Source: Myceligenerans pegani
GTDB lineage: Bacteria > Actinomycetota > Actinomycetes > Actinomycetales > Cellulomonadaceae
Assembly: GCF_014892515.1 (NCBI RefSeq)
Contig: NZ_JADBGR010000084.1
Location: forward strand, 1-64,000
DNA: 64,000 nucleotides
Direction: 5' to 3'
In this document: one piece after another, positions 8,422-16,218 of the stretch
How positions within the stretch are numbered: position 1 is the first letter of the stretch
How the letters are laid out: every line of letters starts with the position of its first letter
Notes under the pieces: model-generated
Told to the model about the DNA's origin: nothing
The model's database searches: none
What the model saw: only the letters and a program-made list of their open reading frames with translations
Made by a program: the position numbers and the translations under genes

Positions 8422-9954
8422 ATGACCCACGTCCCGACCGAACCCGACGCCCCGGCCACCTGGCCGGACGACCCGCGAGGCGCTCAGGCGATCGCGAACG
8501 ACGTCGTCGCGCGGGTACTCGCTCGGGCGGGGACCGCGCGCTCCGAGGGTGAGACCGTCCACGCCGAGCACGACGGCGACCAGCTCGACCTGGAGGAGCG
8601 CAGCGCGCTGCGCCGCGTCGCCGGGCTGTCCACCGAGCTCGAGGACGTCACCGAGGTCGAGTACCGGCAGCTGCGGCTCGAGAAGGTGGTCCTCGTCGGT
8701 CTCTACGCCGGCGGCGAGGCCGCCTCCCGCGAGGCAGAGGTGTCCCTGCGCGAACTCGCCGCGCTCGCCGAGACCGCGGGCTCCGAGGTCCTCGACGGCC
8801 TGCTCCAGCGCCGCCAGAAGCCCGACCCCGGCACCTACCTCGGCTCCGGCAAGGCGGCCGAGCTGGCCGGCATCGTCCGCGACGCCGGCGCCGACACCGT
8901 CGTCGTCGACGGTGAGCTCGCGCCCTCCCAGCGCCGCGCGCTGGAGGACGTGATCAAGGTCAAGGTCGTCGACCGCACCGCGCTCATCCTCGACATCTTC
9001 GCCCAGCACGCCAAGTCCAAGGAGGGCAAGGCGCAGGTCGAGCTCGCGCAGCTCGAGTACCTCCTGCCGCGCCTGCGCGGCTGGGGCGAGTCGATGTCCC
9101 GGCAGGCCGGTGGCCAGGTGGGCGGCGCGGGCGCCGGCATGGGCTCCCGTGGCCCCGGTGAGACCAAGATCGAGCTCGACCGACGCCGCATCCGCAACCG
9201 GATGGCCAAGCTGCGGCGCGAGATCGCCGCGATGAAGCCCGCCCGCGAGACCAAGCGGCTCAGCCGTAAGCGCAACGCCATTCCCGCGGTCACCATCGCC
9301 GGATACACCAACGCCGGCAAGTCGTCCCTCCTCAACGCCCTGACGGGCACCGGCGTCCTGGTGGAGAACGCGCTGTTCGCCACCCTCGACCCGACGGTGC
9401 GGCGCTCACGCACCGAGGACGGCCGGGTGTACACGCTGGCCGACACCGTCGGCTTCGTGCGACACCTGCCGCACCAGCTCGTCGAGGCGTTCCGCTCCAC
9501 CCTGGAGGAGGTGGGCGACGCCGATCTGCTGCTGCACGTCGTGGACGCCTCCCACCCCGACCCGGAGGGGCAGATCGCCGCCGTCCGCGAGGTGCTCGGC
9601 GAGATCCCCGGCATCGGCGACGTGCGCGAGATCGTCGTGCTGAACAAGGCCGACGTCGCCGACCCCAAGGTCGTGGGGCGCATCCAGCGGCGCGAGCGGA
9701 ACACCGCCGTGGTCAGCGCCCACTCCGGCGAGGGCATCGCCGAGCTCCGGGCCCGCATCGCCGCCGACCTGCCTCGTCCCGGCGTGCAGGTCGACGTCGT
9801 GGTGCCGTACTCGCGCGGGGACCTCGTGCACCGCGTGCACCAGCACGGCGACATCGACCACACCGAGCACGTCGCCACCGGCACGCTGGTGCGCGGACGC
9901 GTCGACGAGCAGCTGGCCGCCGAGCTGAACCGGGCGGCACTCCCGGCATCCTGA
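8422..9954 (+). CDS. hflX: Ribosome-associated GTPase HflX
   Basis: A 510-residue GTPase that binds the 50S subunit, splits stalled ribosomes and takes part in stress recovery. It has the HflX N-terminal domain with the Gly-rich loop (QAGGQVGGAGAGMGSRGPGE), a coiled helical linker, then the G domain: G1 GYTNAGKSS at residues 294-302, G3 DTVGFV, G4 NKAD. The ATG at 8422 has AAAGG upstream. About 60 N-terminal residues exceed the E. coli protein. Its place after dapF is conserved in actinobacteria. Confidence 0.95.
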   Translation: MTHVPTEPDAPATWPDDPRGAQAIANDVVARVLARAGTARSEGETVHAEHDGDQLDLEERSALRRVAGLSTELEDVTEVEYRQLRLEKVVLVGLYAGGEAASREAEVSLRELAALAETAGSEVLDGLLQRRQKPDPGTYLGSGKAAELAGIVRDAGADTVVVDGELAPSQRRALEDVIKVKVVDRTALILDIFAQHAKSKEGKAQVELAQLEYLLPRLRGWGESMSRQAGGQVGGAGAGMGSRGPGETKIELDRRRIRNRMAKLRREIAAMKPARETKRLSRKRNAIPAVTIAGYTNAGKSSLLNALTGTGVLVENALFATLDPTVRRSRTEDGRVYTLADTVGFVRHLPHQLVEAFRSTLEEVGDADLLLHVVDASHPDPEGQIAAVREVLGEIPGIGDVREIVVLNKADVADPKVVGRIQRRERNTAVVSAHSGEGIAELRARIAADLPRPGVQVDVVVPYSRGDLVHRVHQHGDIDHTEHVATGTLVRGRVDEQLAAELNRAALPAS

Positions 9955-10064
9955 CGTCTCGGAGCGGTCCCGAGGCGCGGAACCGGCCGCCGGACGCGAG
10001 GCGTCGCGACGTCGCGCGCCGGCGACGCAGCAGCCGAGCACGGCGGAGTCCGGTGGCTCGGGAG

Positions 10065-10079
10065 ACCACTGTCAGTGGT
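10065..10079. promoter_or_regulatory. 15-bp perfect palindrome before dinG-like gene
   Basis: ACCACTG-T-CAGTGGT is a perfect 7-1-7 palindrome lying just upstream of TACGAT (10085-10090), in the -35 to -10 zone of the helicase gene. It looks like an operator. It does not match the actinobacterial SOS consensus TCGAAC-N4-GTTCGA; the regulator is unknown. Confidence 0.5.
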
Positions 10080-10084
10080 GGGCC

Positions 10085-10090
10085 GTACGA
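10085..10090 (+). promoter_or_regulatory. -10 element of dinG-like gene
   Basis: TACGAT ends 8 bases before the GTG at 10099, giving a leaderless or nearly leaderless mRNA. It argues for the 10099 start over the GTGs at 10075/10078, which lie inside the palindrome. Confidence 0.45.
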
Positions 10091-10098
10091 TCGATGCC

Positions 10099-12249
10099 GT
10101 GACCACCCCCACTGACACGCCCGCCACCAGTACCGACGCACCCGAGGTCGACGACCTGCTCGACCTTGCCGTCGGTGCCCTCGGCGGCGGGCGGCGCGAG
10201 GGGCAGCACCGCATGGCGCGGGCCGTGACGGAGGCGATCGAGTCCGGTGAGCACCTGCTCGTGCAGGCCGGGACGGGCACGGGGAAGTCGCTCGGCTACT
10301 TGGTGCCCGCGGTGCGCCACGCGGTGTCCGCGGGGGACCGCGTCGTCGTCTCGACGGCCACCCTTGCCCTGCAGCGGCAGGTGATCACGCGCGACCTGCC
10401 GCTCGTCGCCGAGGCCGTGGCGCCGAGGCTGGCGCGCGCGCCGCGGATCGCGCTGCTCAAGGGCTGGCACAACTACCTGTGCAAGCACAAGGTCGGCGGC
10501 GGCTATCCCGGTGACGACGCCACACTGTTCGACCTGCCGGGCGCGGAGGACCACGCGGCTCCCGAGCCGCCGGGCGCGCGCACCGGCAGCGGCGGCGGCG
10601 CGGCCGGCGGACGCCGGGGCCGCGACGACGCCGCCTCGCTGGCCGATCACGTCCGCCGTCTGCACGCCTGGGCCGCGGAGACGAACAGCGGCGACCGGGA
10701 CGACCTGGTGCCGGGAGTCCCGGACAAGGCGTGGCGGCAGGTCTCCGTGACCGCCCTGGAGTGTCTCGGCAGCAAGTGCCCGATGCTCGCGGAGTGCTTC
10801 CCCGACCAGGCCCGTGCGGCGGCGCGCGAGGCCGACGTCGTGGTGACCAACCACGCCATGCTCGGCATCGCGGCCTCCGGGAACCCGAACGTGCTCCCGG
10901 AGCACGACGTCGTCGTGGTGGACGAGGCTCACGAGCTGGTCGACCGGGTCACGGCGTCGGCCACCGTGGAACTCTCGGCGGCGTCGGTGGAGCACGCCGC
11001 CCGCCTGGCGCGGCGCCACGGCGGCGCGGACACCACGGCGCTCGAGGACGCGGGCACCCGGCTGGGAACCCTCCTGGTCACCGCGCCGGGCGACCGCTTC
11101 CCGCGCGGCTTGGAGGGGGAACTGCGCGACGCCGTCGCCGCGGTGCGTGACGCGGCCCGCGCGGTGCTCAGCGAGCTCAAGCCGGAGAAGCAGGAGAGGG
11201 GTCCGGGCGCGGCGTCGGGCAGCGACGCCGATCCGGGGCTGAAGCTGGCCCAGGGGGCGGTGCTGCAGCTCTTCGAGGTGGCCGAGAGGATGGCGGCGGA
11301 GGACACGACCGCGGACGTGCTGTGGCTGACCCGGCCGGACTCCGCCTGGGGCGGGTTCGGGGAGTCGGTGTCCCGGCTGCATGCCGCGCCGCTGCACGTC
11401 GCGGGCTTGATCCGGACCAACCTGCTGGGCGCGGCCACCGGGGTGCTCACCTCCGCGACCCTCGCCCTGGGCGGCACGTTCGAGCCGATCGCCGGCACGT
11501 TCGGGCTGGGGCGGCAGGGAGGCGGGGCGTCTGGCGACAGGGCGGGCGACACGGCGGGCGGTGATGGCGACGGCGACGACGAGGCCGCGTGGACGGGCAT
11601 CGACGTCGGCAGCCCGTTCGACTACGGCAAGCAGGGCATCTGCTACATCGCCCGGCACCTGCCCGCGCCGGGCCGGGAGCCGACCACGGACGCGCAGCTC
11701 GACGAGATCGCCGAGCTCGTCACCGCCGCGGGGGGCCGCACGCTCGGGCTGTTCTCGTCCCGTCGGGCGGCGACGGCCGCGGCCGAGGCGATGCGGGAGC
11801 GACTCGACCTGCCGATCCTGGCGCAGGGCGACGACCAGCTCCCCACCCTGGTGCGGGAGTTCGCCGACGACCCGGCGACCTGCCTGTTCGGCACCCTGTC
11901 GCTGTGGCAGGGCGTGGATGTGCCCGGTCCGTCGTGCCAGCTCGTCCTCATCGACCGCATCCCGTTCCCCCGGCCGGACGATCCGGTGAAGGCGGCACGG
12001 GCCCGGGCGATCGAACAGGCCGGCGGGAACGGGTTCATGGCCGTGTCCGCGGCGCACGCCGCGCTGCTGCTGGCCCAGGGCGCCGGGCGCCTGATCCGGG
12101 GGACGGAGGACCGCGGCGTCGTCGCCGTCCTGGACCCGCGCCTGGCGACCGCCCGGTACGCGTCGTTCCTGGTGCGCTCGATGCCCGCCTTCTGGCCCAC
12201 GACGGACCCGAAGCTCGTCCGCGCCGCGCTGGCCAGGCTCGACGCGTAG
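10099..12249 (+). CDS. DinG/XPD-family ATP-dependent helicase
   Basis: A 716-residue superfamily 2 helicase of the DinG/Rad3/XPD group (5'-3' unwinding of D-loops, R-loops or similar). Seen: Walker A AGTGTGKS at residues 57-64; four candidate iron-sulfur cysteines (one in NYLCKHK and three in ECLGSKCPMLAEC); the DEAH box VVVDEAHELVD; and C-terminal motifs LWQGVDVPG, IDRIPFPRPDDP and AQGAGRLIRG. The start GTG at 10099 follows TACGAT closely. A perfect palindrome in the promoter suggests regulation. The gene lies between hflX and ldh, 69 bp before the latter. Confidence 0.9.
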   Translation: MTTPTDTPATSTDAPEVDDLLDLAVGALGGGRREGQHRMARAVTEAIESGEHLLVQAGTGTGKSLGYLVPAVRHAVSAGDRVVVSTATLALQRQVITRDLPLVAEAVAPRLARAPRIALLKGWHNYLCKHKVGGGYPGDDATLFDLPGAEDHAAPEPPGARTGSGGGAAGGRRGRDDAASLADHVRRLHAWAAETNSGDRDDLVPGVPDKAWRQVSVTALECLGSKCPMLAECFPDQARAAAREADVVVTNHAMLGIAASGNPNVLPEHDVVVVDEAHELVDRVTASATVELSAASVEHAARLARRHGGADTTALEDAGTRLGTLLVTAPGDRFPRGLEGELRDAVAAVRDAARAVLSELKPEKQERGPGAASGSDADPGLKLAQGAVLQLFEVAERMAAEDTTADVLWLTRPDSAWGGFGESVSRLHAAPLHVAGLIRTNLLGAATGVLTSATLALGGTFEPIAGTFGLGRQGGGASGDRAGDTAGGDGDGDDEAAWTGIDVGSPFDYGKQGICYIARHLPAPGREPTTDAQLDEIAELVTAAGGRTLGLFSSRRAATAAAEAMRERLDLPILAQGDDQLPTLVREFADDPATCLFGTLSLWQGVDVPGPSCQLVLIDRIPFPRPDDPVKAARARAIEQAGGNGFMAVSAAHAALLLAQGAGRLIRGTEDRGVVAVLDPRLATARYASFLVRSMPAFWPTTDPKLVRAALARLDA

Positions 12250-12318
12250 ATCCGGGCGGTGGCGCCGTCCGGTGACGGGCCGGCGATCCGCCACCGCGAC
12301 CTCACCCAGGAGGACACA

Positions 12319-13305
12319 GTGACCGCAGCCGACGACACCACAGCCCCGTACGACTCCGCCAGGACCACGAAGCTGGCAGTCGTCGGTGCCGGCGCGGTCG
12401 GGACGACCCTCGCCTACGCCGCGCTCGCCCGCGGCACCGCCCGCACTGTCGCGCTCATGGACGTGAACAGGGAGAAGGTCGACGCCGAGGTCCTCGACCT
12501 CCAGCACGGCCAGATGTTCGTGCCGCAGGCGGACATCATCGGATCCGACGACGTCGCGGTGTGCGAGGGAGCCGACGTCGTCGTCGTGACCGCGGGGGCG
12601 AAACAGCGGCCGGGCCAGTCCCGCCTCGACCTGGCGGAGTCGACGGTCGGCCTGACGAGGACGATCATGCCCGGTCTCGTCCGCGTCGCCCCCGATGCGA
12701 TCTTCCTCATGGTGACCAACCCGGTGGACGTCGTCACGTACGCCGCGCAACGGTTCTCCGGGCTGCCGCGGGAGCGGGTGCTCGGGAGCGGGACGGTGCT
12801 CGACACCTCGCGGCTGCGCGAGGCGATCGCGCGGCACGCGGGCGTGGCGGTCGGCAACGTGCACGCCTACATCGCCGGCGAGCACGGCGACTCGGAGATC
12901 GCGCTGTGGAGCTCGGCGTCGATCGGTGGCGTGCCGTTGCGGGACTGGACCGGGCTGGCCGGGCGGCCCGCCCTGGGCGAGGAACTCCGCTCCCGGATCG
13001 CGGCCGACGTCGTGCAGTCGGCGTACCGGATCATCGAGGGCAAGGGCGCCACGAACTACGCGATCGGGCTGGCCGGGACGCGGATCATCGAGGCCGTCCT
13101 CAAGGACGAGCACCGGGTGCTGCCGGTTTCCTCGTATCTCGACGACTACTACGGGATCGCCGACGTGTGCCTGTCGGTGCCGACGCTCGTGGACCGGCAC
13201 GGGGCGACCGAGGCGATCGAGGTGCCCCTGTCCGACGGCGAGCTGCGTGACCTGCGTGCCTCGGCAGAGCGCGTCCGGGCGATCCAGCGACGGTTCGGGC
13301 TGTGA
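12319..13305 (+). CDS. ldh: L-lactate dehydrogenase
   Basis: A 328-residue NAD-dependent 2-hydroxyacid dehydrogenase interconverting pyruvate and L-lactate. Seen: Rossmann GAGAVGTTLAY, the substrate-loop motif GAKQRPGQSR (the Gln favours lactate over malate dehydrogenase), TNPVDVVTY, and the catalytic histidine His189 in GEHGDS. The GTG at 12319 has a strong CAGGAGGACACA upstream. The gene converges on lexA, with a strong hairpin between them. Allosteric regulation by fructose-1,6-bisphosphate, known for some relatives, cannot be judged here. Confidence 0.93.
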   Translation: MTAADDTTAPYDSARTTKLAVVGAGAVGTTLAYAALARGTARTVALMDVNREKVDAEVLDLQHGQMFVPQADIIGSDDVAVCEGADVVVVTAGAKQRPGQSRLDLAESTVGLTRTIMPGLVRVAPDAIFLMVTNPVDVVTYAAQRFSGLPRERVLGSGTVLDTSRLREAIARHAGVAVGNVHAYIAGEHGDSEIALWSSASIGGVPLRDWTGLAGRPALGEELRSRIAADVVQSAYRIIEGKGATNYAIGLAGTRIIEAVLKDEHRVLPVSSYLDDYYGIADVCLSVPTLVDRHGATEAIEVPLSDGELRDLRASAERVRAIQRRFGL

Positions 13306-13308
13306 CGT

Positions 13309-13344
13309 GCCGCCGGGCCGGCATCGGCGTGCCGGCCCGGCGGC
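13309..13344. terminator. Bidirectional terminator hairpin, ldh/lexA
   Basis: A perfect 15-bp GC stem (13309-13323 with 13330-13344) and a 6-base loop fill the gap between convergent ldh and lexA. There is no T-run, as is common in high-GC actinobacteria. Confidence 0.75.
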
Positions 13345-13350
13345 GGGAGG

Positions 13351-14115
13351 TCACAGGCTGCGCAGCACCGCGACGATCCGGCCGAGGATCTGTGCCTCGT
13401 CACCCGGGATGGGCTCGTAGGCCGCGTTCTGCGGGATGAGCCAGACGTGACCGTCGGTCTGCTTGAACGTCTTGACCGTGGCCTCGCCGTCGATCATCGC
13501 CGCCACGATCTCGCCCTGCTCGGCGACGTTCTGGCGGCGTACGACGACCCAGTCGCCGTCACAGATCGCGGCGTCGACCATCGAGTCGCCCGCGACCTTG
13601 AGCAGGAAGAGCTCGCCGTCGCCGACCACCTGGCGCGGGAGCGCGAAGATGTCCTCGACGGCCTGCTCCGCGAGGATCGGCCCGCCCGCGGCGATACGGC
13701 CGACCAGGGGGACGTACGACGCCTGCGGCGCGGACTCGGACTGTTCCGCGGCCGCGCCCCAGTGCACCTCGCCCGGCTGCGGCTGCTGGCGCGCACCCGA
13801 CTCCGGGTCCACCAGTTCCATCGCGCGGGGGCGGTTGGGGTCCCGGCGCAGGAAGCCCTTCCGCTCGAGAACCTGGAGCTGGTGCTTCACGCTCGACGGG
13901 CTCGCGAGGCCGACGGCATCACCGATCTCCCGCATCGACGGCGGATAGCCGCGCGCCTCGAACGACTCGCGGATGCAGGCCAGTACCTTGCGCTGGCGGG
14001 GGGTCAGGCGGTCGGCGGCGTCGCCGAGATCGAGCGGTTCGTCGCGTCGTGCGATGGTGCCGACGCTGCCCAGGCTTCCCGGCATCATGCCCGGCGTCCT
14101 CTCACGTCCCGTCAT
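13351..14115 (-). CDS. lexA: SOS repressor LexA
   Basis: A 254-residue repressor of the SOS response that self-cleaves with RecA. The N-terminal winged helix ([26 protein letters not shown]) is followed by a linker and a peptidase domain with cleavage site Ala143-Gly144 (RIAAGG), nucleophile Ser178 (GDSMVDA) and Lys215 (ATVKTF). The start at 14115 was chosen because GAGGAGGG lies about 8 bases upstream; an open frame extends to 14148 without support. The promoter overlaps an SOS box, so it is very likely autoregulated. The divergent neighbour is a LysM gene, as in mycobacteria and Bacillus. Confidence 0.96.
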   Translation of the reverse strand: MTGRERTPGMMPGSLGSVGTIARRDEPLDLGDAADRLTPRQRKVLACIRESFEARGYPPSMREIGDAVGLASPSSVKHQLQVLERKGFLRRDPNRPRAMELVDPESGARQQPQPGEVHWGAAAEQSESAPQASYVPLVGRIAAGGPILAEQAVEDIFALPRQVVGDGELFLLKVAGDSMVDAAICDGDWVVVRRQNVAEQGEIVAAMIDGEATVKTFKQTDGHVWLIPQNAAYEPIPGDEAQILGRIVAVLRSL

Positions 14116-14147
14116 GCTGTGGCCCTCCTCGTCGTTTGATGACGCCA

Positions 14148-14176
14148 ACTCTAGATCGGATCCGAGCGAATCTCAA
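14148..14176 (-). promoter_or_regulatory. lexA promoter
   Basis: On the minus strand TTGAGA (14176-14171), exactly 17 bp, and TAGAGT (14153-14148) form a good sigma-A promoter. The -35 shares bases with the SOS box at 14173-14188, so bound LexA should block RNA polymerase. Confidence 0.75.
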
Positions 14177-14188
14177 ACGGATGTTCGA
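14173..14188. promoter_or_regulatory. SOS box of lexA
   Basis: TCAAAC-GGAT-GTTCGA matches the actinobacterial/Bacillus LexA consensus TCGAAC-N4-GTTCGA at 11 of 12 half-site bases and overlaps the lexA -35. Confidence 0.85.
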
Positions 14189-14255
14189 GCGTGTCTCGAC
14201 ACGAAGGGTGTTCCGTGCTACACAATGGTACGGGCGTTCGTCGTACGCTTGTGCG

Positions 14256-14271
14256 ACGGACACGTGTTCGA
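14256..14271. promoter_or_regulatory. Second, weaker SOS-like box by LysM gene
   Basis: ACGGAC-ACGT-GTTCGA has one perfect half site and one 4/6 half site, 22 bp before the LysM gene start. A TTGTGC (14249-14254) partly precedes it. It suggests LexA control of the divergent gene. Confidence 0.5.
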
Positions 14272-14293
14272 CAGGCTATCTCGGGAGGCGGTC

Positions 14294-14887
14294 ATGAGCA
14301 CCACGACCACGGTGGAGCTCCGCGGGCTCAGGAGGTCACGGGGCGCGCGTCCCCGGGCGGGCGAACGTCACCTGCGGGTGGTGCCCCCGCTCGACGAGAC
14401 GGCTGTCGCGCGTGCGGTCGTACCTCGTCGTGGCGGGCCTGATGGCCGTGGCGGCCCCGGTGGCGAGCCCCGGGCCGACGTGCGCCCCGATGCTCCTCCT
14501 CGCGACCCGGCCGGCGTCGGCTCCCCTGTCCGTCCCGTGGCGGAGGGTGGTGCGGCTCGGCAGCACGGTGCTCGTACGCTCGCGGCCCGCCTCGACCTCG
14601 ACGGGCTTCGGCTGACCGCGCGGGGCAGGTTCGCCGTCGCCGTGGTCGCGCTGGTCCTGGCGGCTCCGGTGGTGTGGGGCGCAACGGCGGTCGCGAGCTC
14701 GCCCGCGGAGCCCGTCGAGGTGCGGGCCCACGCCGTCGAACCGGGCGAGACACTCTGGGGGCTGGCCGCATCCGTCGCCGAGCCTGGGCAGGACGTGCGC
14801 GACGTCGTGCGGCAGTTGCAGGACCTGAACGACCTGACGAGCGGTGGTCTGACCGTGGGGCAGACGCTCTACGTGCCCGCCGGGTGA
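14294..14887 (+). CDS. LysM protein divergent from lexA (YneA/ChiZ-like)
   Basis: A 197-residue protein with a long Arg/Pro/Gly-rich cytoplasmic N-terminus, one membrane segment (FAVAVVALVLAAPVVWGATAV), and a C-terminal LysM domain (VEPGETLWGLAASV through LTVGQTLYVPAG) that binds peptidoglycan. Its location opposite lexA matches Bacillus yneA and Mycobacterium Rv2719c (chiZ), SOS-induced cell-division inhibitors with LysM domains. By position and domain it is a candidate SOS division checkpoint protein; no hydrolase domain is visible. The ATG at 14294 has GGGAGGCGG upstream. nrdR follows. Confidence 0.8.
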   Translation: MSTTTTVELRGLRRSRGARPRAGERHLRVVPPLDETAVARAVVPRRGGPDGRGGPGGEPRADVRPDAPPRDPAGVGSPVRPVAEGGAARQHGARTLAARLDLDGLRLTARGRFAVAVVALVLAAPVVWGATAVASSPAEPVEVRAHAVEPGETLWGLAASVAEPGQDVRDVVRQLQDLNDLTSGGLTVGQTLYVPAG

Positions 14888-14939
14888 CGCCCCGCGGGAG
14901 TGAAGTCGGCAACGTTCTCGACATATCGCTGCAGTCGTG

Positions 14940-14969
14940 TTGCATGGGTGCGGTTTGCCCGCATACGGT
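14940..14969 (+). promoter_or_regulatory. nrdR promoter
   Basis: TTGCAT (14940-14945), 18 bp, TACGGT (14964-14969) gives a start near 14976 and a leader of about 45 bases with AGGAGA before the nrdR ATG. No clear NrdR-box pair was found here. Confidence 0.5.
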
Positions 14970-15020
14970 CAAGTCCCGGCCGGGAGGACCCGGTCGATGG
15001 CCGAGCCCGCAGGAGACCGC

Positions 15021-15533
15021 ATGCACTGCCCGTTCTGTCGTCACGGTGACTCGCGCGTAGTGGACTCGCGGACGTCGGACGACGGTTCGTCGATCCGCCG
15101 TCGGCGGGAGTGCCCGGCGTGCCACAAGCGCTTCACCACCATCGAGACGGCGAGCCTGACGGTGGTCAAACGGTCCGGGGCGACGGAGCCGTTCGTGCGC
15201 GACAAGATCGCGGTCGGCGTGCGCAAGGCCTGCCAGCCGCGACCGGTCAGCGACGACGACCTGGCACTGCTCGCCCAGCGCGTCGAGGAGACGCTGCGCA
15301 GCACCGGCAGCGCGGAAATCGAGGCGAACGAGATCGGCAAGGCGATCCTGGGGCCGCTGCGGGAACTGGACGTGGTGGCCTACCTGCGCTTCGCCAGCGT
15401 CTACCAGGACTTCTCGTCGCTGGAGGACTTCGAGGCGGCGATCACGGACCTGCGCAAGGACGCCGAGGCGACCCCGGAGCCCGCGGACGGGCCCGACGAG
15501 CCGGCCGACGCGTCCCCGTCCGTGTCGTCCTGA
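15021..15533 (+). CDS. nrdR: Transcriptional repressor NrdR
   Basis: A 170-residue nucleotide-sensing repressor of ribonucleotide reductase genes. The N-terminal zinc ribbon has Cys3/Cys6 (CPFC) and Cys31/Cys34 (CPAC), followed by an ATP-cone domain ([16 protein letters not shown] ... [13 protein letters not shown]) that binds ATP or dATP. The Asp/Pro/Ser-rich tail is dispensable-looking. The ATG at 15021 has GCAGGAGACCGC before it. The lexA-LysM-nrdR order is the same as in mycobacteria. No ribonucleotide reductase gene is in this window. Confidence 0.95.
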   Translation: MHCPFCRHGDSRVVDSRTSDDGSSIRRRRECPACHKRFTTIETASLTVVKRSGATEPFVRDKIAVGVRKACQPRPVSDDDLALLAQRVEETLRSTGSAEIEANEIGKAILGPLRELDVVAYLRFASVYQDFSSLEDFEAAITDLRKDAEATPEPADGPDEPADASPSVSS

Positions 15534-15797
15534 CCGGGGGAGAGCGCCACCGGGCCTGACGGGAGGTGCCGGCGAGCCCGAGGAAGGCGCAACGCGCGGG
15601 CGCGCCGGGTGGGCCTCACGCACCACGCGGTCCACGGCAAAGCGTCGTGCGGACGGGCCCGGAACGGGCCGATGGTGTGCGGCCTGCGACGGAATGGGGC
15701 GTAGGCGGGAAAAGGGCTGGCGCCCGGCGGCCGTCCGGGGGACGCTGGGCGGGACGGACCCGGCCAGGGATCCTGAGACGACGAGGAGGTGGTCGGT

Positions 15798-15986
15798 GTG
15801 ACGTCCGAGAACAACGATCGCAGCACCGCGCCCAGCGAGGACGCCAAGGCGAAGTTCCGCGAGGCGCTGGAGCGCAAGAACAAGGCGAGCCACCGCACGG
15901 CCGAGTCGGAGCGGAACACCGGAGCGGTGCACGGCCCGGAGACGACGGGGCCCGTGCAGCGGATGTTCCGCCGCAAGAGCGGCTGA
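15798..15986 (+). CDS. Small DUF5302-type protein
   Basis: A 62-residue charged protein starting at GTG 15798 after a perfect AGGAGGTG (15784-15790). The sequence SEDAKAKFREALERKN and the C-terminal FRRKSG match the actinobacterial DUF5302 family as I recall it. No membrane segment or cysteine. Function is unknown. The 264 bp before it, back to nrdR, contain no gene that I can support. Confidence 0.75.
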   Translation: MTSENNDRSTAPSEDAKAKFREALERKNKASHRTAESERNTGAVHGPETTGPVQRMFRRKSG

Positions 15987-16079
15987 GGCGGGGGAGACCG
16001 AGGCCGCCGACCGGGTGTCAGACCTGGTCGGCGGCCTTCGGCGTGCCCCCGCCGTGCCGGCGGCCGTCGTGGACGTCGC

Positions 16080-16108
16080 TTGTGCACCGGATCCCGTTCT
16101 CGTAGGCT
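16080..16108 (+). promoter_or_regulatory. Promoter of GH31 gene
   Basis: TTGTGC (16080-16085), exactly 17 bp, TAGGCT (16103-16108). The predicted start, near 16115, falls inside the palindromic operator at 16112-16127, giving a leader of about 100 bases. Confidence 0.6.
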
Positions 16109-16111
16109 CCC

Positions 16112-16127
16112 GTCGAACCGGTTCGAC
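16112..16127. promoter_or_regulatory. LacI-type operator at GH31 promoter
   Basis: GTCGAACC-GGTTCGAC is a perfect 16-bp palindrome with the central CG typical of LacI-family sites, directly over the predicted transcription start. It is 13/16 identical to the operator before the GH74 gene. Confidence 0.7.
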
Positions 16128-16132
16128 AGTCG

Positions 16133-16160
16133 GTCGACCGCAACGCGTCGACCGCAATGC
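16133..16160 (+). repeat. Tandem 14-bp repeat downstream of operator
   Basis: GTCGACCGCAACGC (16133-16146) is immediately followed by GTCGACCGCAATGC (16147-16160), 13/14 identical. Both begin with the GTCGA seen in the neighbouring operator. They could be extra regulator contacts in the leader. Confidence 0.6.
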
Positions 16161-16218
16161 GCCCGATCGTGGCCCCGTCGACCGGCGCGCGGCACCTCAC
16201 AGAGAGCGACACACACCG

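Noticed and set aside
14888-15020. NrdR boxes or a cobalamin riboswitch before nrdR
   Set aside because: No paired NrdR-box motif and no B12-box could be recognised; only a sigma-A promoter is supported.
16112-16127. GH31 palindrome as an SOS box
   Set aside because: TCGAAC and GTTCGA are both present but separated by 2 bases, not 4; LexA spacing is strict, and the match to the GH74 operator explains it better.
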